Shown: piece by piece, positions 62,998-64,000 of the stretch
Layout of the letters: each line of letters opens with the position of its first letter
Position numbering within the stretch: the stretch's first letter is position 1
NCBI GenBank assembly: GCA_002436415.1
Contig: DJMA01000005.1
Span: forward strand, 65,166 to 129,165
Reading direction: 5' to 3'
From: Bdellovibrionaceae bacterium UBA6502
Lineage (GTDB): Bacteria; Bdellovibrionota; Bdellovibrionia; Bdellovibrionales; UBA840
DNA: 64,000 nucleotides
Translations under genes and position numbers: made by a program
Notes under the pieces: generated by a model
What the model was told of the DNA's origin: nothing
Databases searched by the model: none
Seen by the model: only the letters and a program-made list of their open reading frames with translations

Positions 62998-63843
62998 TCA
63001 TTCTGAAACGAATCTTGAATATTTCTCTACTAGACCTAAAGCGTATTTATTTTGATGTTTTAGAGCTCCCTTGCGGAGAATTATTAACTTCTTCTGAAGC
63101 TGATCTAGTAAGTTTTTCTTCTCCTGAGCCGTGATATTTTCTGAACTACTAAGTTCCACTAAAGATTGGATTCGGTAAATGTCCATGGAGTGATATTTGG
63201 TCGACAGCTGATCCTCATGCCCCCCGTATTTCTTAATATATGCTTCTGTTAAAAAGCACACCTCTTCGCTGGAGCAAAACTTCAGCCACAAATCATAATC
63301 TTCACAAACGGGAAAATCCTCGCGAAAGAAGCCATGTTGCTCAAGAAGACTTTTGTGAAAAACAATACTACTTGGGCTCATTTTACACATCGCTAGACAA
63401 TCGGTAAAAATCCTACCTCCTGATTTTTGATGTTTTTTATGTGGATTCACTCGGACCGAATTTCTTATCCAAATCTCTTCTGTGTGACAAATTTTTAACT
63501 GACTTGCTGCCAAAGCCTTTCTTTGCATTTCCAACTTTTTAGGTAGCCATTCATCATCACTATCTAAAAGTGCATACCACTCATGAGCGAGCTCTTTTAA
63601 AACCAAATTTCGAGAATAGCTAACCCCTTGGTTTACATCATTCTTTAAAAGCTTGATTCGATCAGGGAAATTCTCAACATACTCTTTGGCAATACTATAG
63701 GACTCATCCGTAGATGCATCGTCCACCAAATACAACTTAAAATTATTATCGGTCTGATTTAAGACACTATCTATCGCCCTTGGCAAACAATGTGCTCGAT
63801 TAAAAAAAGGAATGATCACTGCCACGCAAGATTCAGTGTTCAT
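62998..63843 (-). CDS. Glycosyltransferase family 2
   Basis: 281 residues from the ATG at 63843 (GGAG ten bases upstream; the frame is open to 63870). GT-A fold: VAVIIPFFNRAHCLPRAIDSVLNQT at the N-terminus (nucleotide-sugar binding), VDDASTDES, NQGVSYSRN and the metal-binding LLDSDDEWLP, then EDYDLWLKF as the catalytic acidic region. The C-terminal part is a basic helix pair. No membrane segment. It would add a sugar to a surface polysaccharide or glycoconjugate. The start overlaps the preceding gene by 11 bases. No other sugar genes are visible at this edge. Confidence 0.88.
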   Translation of the reverse strand: MNTESCVAVIIPFFNRAHCLPRAIDSVLNQTDNNFKLYLVDDASTDESYSIAKEYVENFPDRIKLLKNDVNQGVSYSRNLVLKELAHEWYALLDSDDEWLPKKLEMQRKALAASQLKICHTEEIWIRNSVRVNPHKKHQKSGGRIFTDCLAMCKMSPSSIVFHKSLLEQHGFFREDFPVCEDYDLWLKFCSSEEVCFLTEAYIKKYGGHEDQLSTKYHSMDIYRIQSLVELSSSENITAQEKKNLLDQLQKKLIILRKGALKHQNKYALGLVEKYSRFVSE

Positions 63844-64000
63844 CAAAAACTTCTCCAAAAACATTTTCAAAGATCTTTTTCATCAAATCTTTTGGAAAGT
63901 TTTTTTGAAAGGAATCATACACTCCAGCTAACTGCTCAGAGTTTCTAAAGCCAAAAATAGCTAAGCTCCGCGGTCCTTGTATTTTTTGAAAAGCCACTGA
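63833..64000 (-). CDS. Partial gene cut by the window edge, aldo/keto-reductase-like C-terminus
   Basis: 55 codons in frame from 64000 down to the stop at 63833. The sequence PRSLAIFGFRNSEQL resembles the C-terminal NADP-binding segment of aldo/keto reductases (compare G-A-R-N-x-E-Q). It overlaps the glycosyltransferase start by 11 bases, so they are coupled. Too short to be sure of the family. Confidence 0.55.
   Translation of the reverse strand, partial: SVAFQKIQGPRSLAIFGFRNSEQLAGVYDSFQKNFPKDLMKKIFENVFGEVFDEH

Noticed and set aside
1..64000. CRISPR arrays, tRNA/rRNA genes, riboswitches or toxin-antitoxin and restriction genes
   Set aside because: No regularly spaced repeats, cloverleaf genes, recognisable aptamer cores or defence-gene motifs were seen on either strand.

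Overview
The window is AT-rich bacterial chromosome with densely packed genes on both strands. The most likely source is a member of Bdellovibrionota (Bacteriovorax/Bdellovibrio relatives). This is inferred from several lipoproteins with a SFQNC-type lipobox, a TIGR02147-type regulator in front of exported proteins, many unique exported proteins and beta-barrels, PilZ fusions and TTG starts behind strong Shine-Dalgarno sequences. No rRNA, tRNA, CRISPR array or prophage was seen.

Layout. 1-3.8 kb: a receiver-histidine kinase with an Hpt partner (-) and an acyl-CoA dehydrogenase (+), enclosed by an inverted terminator-containing repeat, followed by a large palindromic element. 3.8-9.7 kb: a tight minus-strand operon of an outer-membrane beta-barrel, 3-hydroxybutyryl-CoA dehydrogenase, enoyl-CoA hydratase and fused isobutyryl-CoA mutase IcmF. 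9.9-20.8 kb: exported proteins, a divergent RelA/SpoT-like protein, an orphan phosphoacceptor (DHp) domain, oligopeptidase B with an ArsC-like protein, a giant repeat lipoprotein and MutM. 21-32 kb: an exported (alpha/alpha)6-type protein, a HAD phosphatase, a four-gene TIGR02147/exported-protein operon, a nitroreductase-like protein convergent with an acyltransferase-PilZ fusion, and uridine kinase. 32-38.5 kb: exported proteins of unknown function, YchJ, and a terminator that may end a short unannotated transcript.

38.5-44.8 kb is the mobile zone. It has one IS1-like element of about 1 kb with a single-ORF transposase and three elements of about 154 bp that share its terminal inverted repeats (MITEs). 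They sit at the 3' ends of genes. One inverted repeat writes the last codons of a DMT transporter, and one MITE cuts a secreted-protein gene after its signal peptide. 45-48.7 kb: the fadI-fadJ beta-oxidation operon with a good promoter and terminator. 49-64 kb: a Kef-type antiporter, the maeB-hflX-coiled coil-response regulator operon, lipoproteins and beta-barrels, an EEP-family nuclease, a subtilisin-like protease with a C-terminal membrane segment and PilZ domain, and a glycosyltransferase preceded by a gene cut by the window edge.

Metabolically, the acyl-CoA dehydrogenase, the icmF operon and fadIJ together give beta-oxidation plus carbon-skeleton isomerisation of butyryl/isobutyryl-CoA, with MaeB linking C4 acids to pyruvate. 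Signalling is represented by two-component parts (HK, Hpt, orphan DHp, single-domain receiver), two PilZ fusions and a possible alarmone synthetase. No classical defence system was found. The best candidates for something undescribed are the subtilase-PilZ protein, the IS/MITE family at gene ends, the acyltransferase-PilZ/nitroreductase pair, the RSH-like protein and a shared mature N-terminal motif in four exported proteins.
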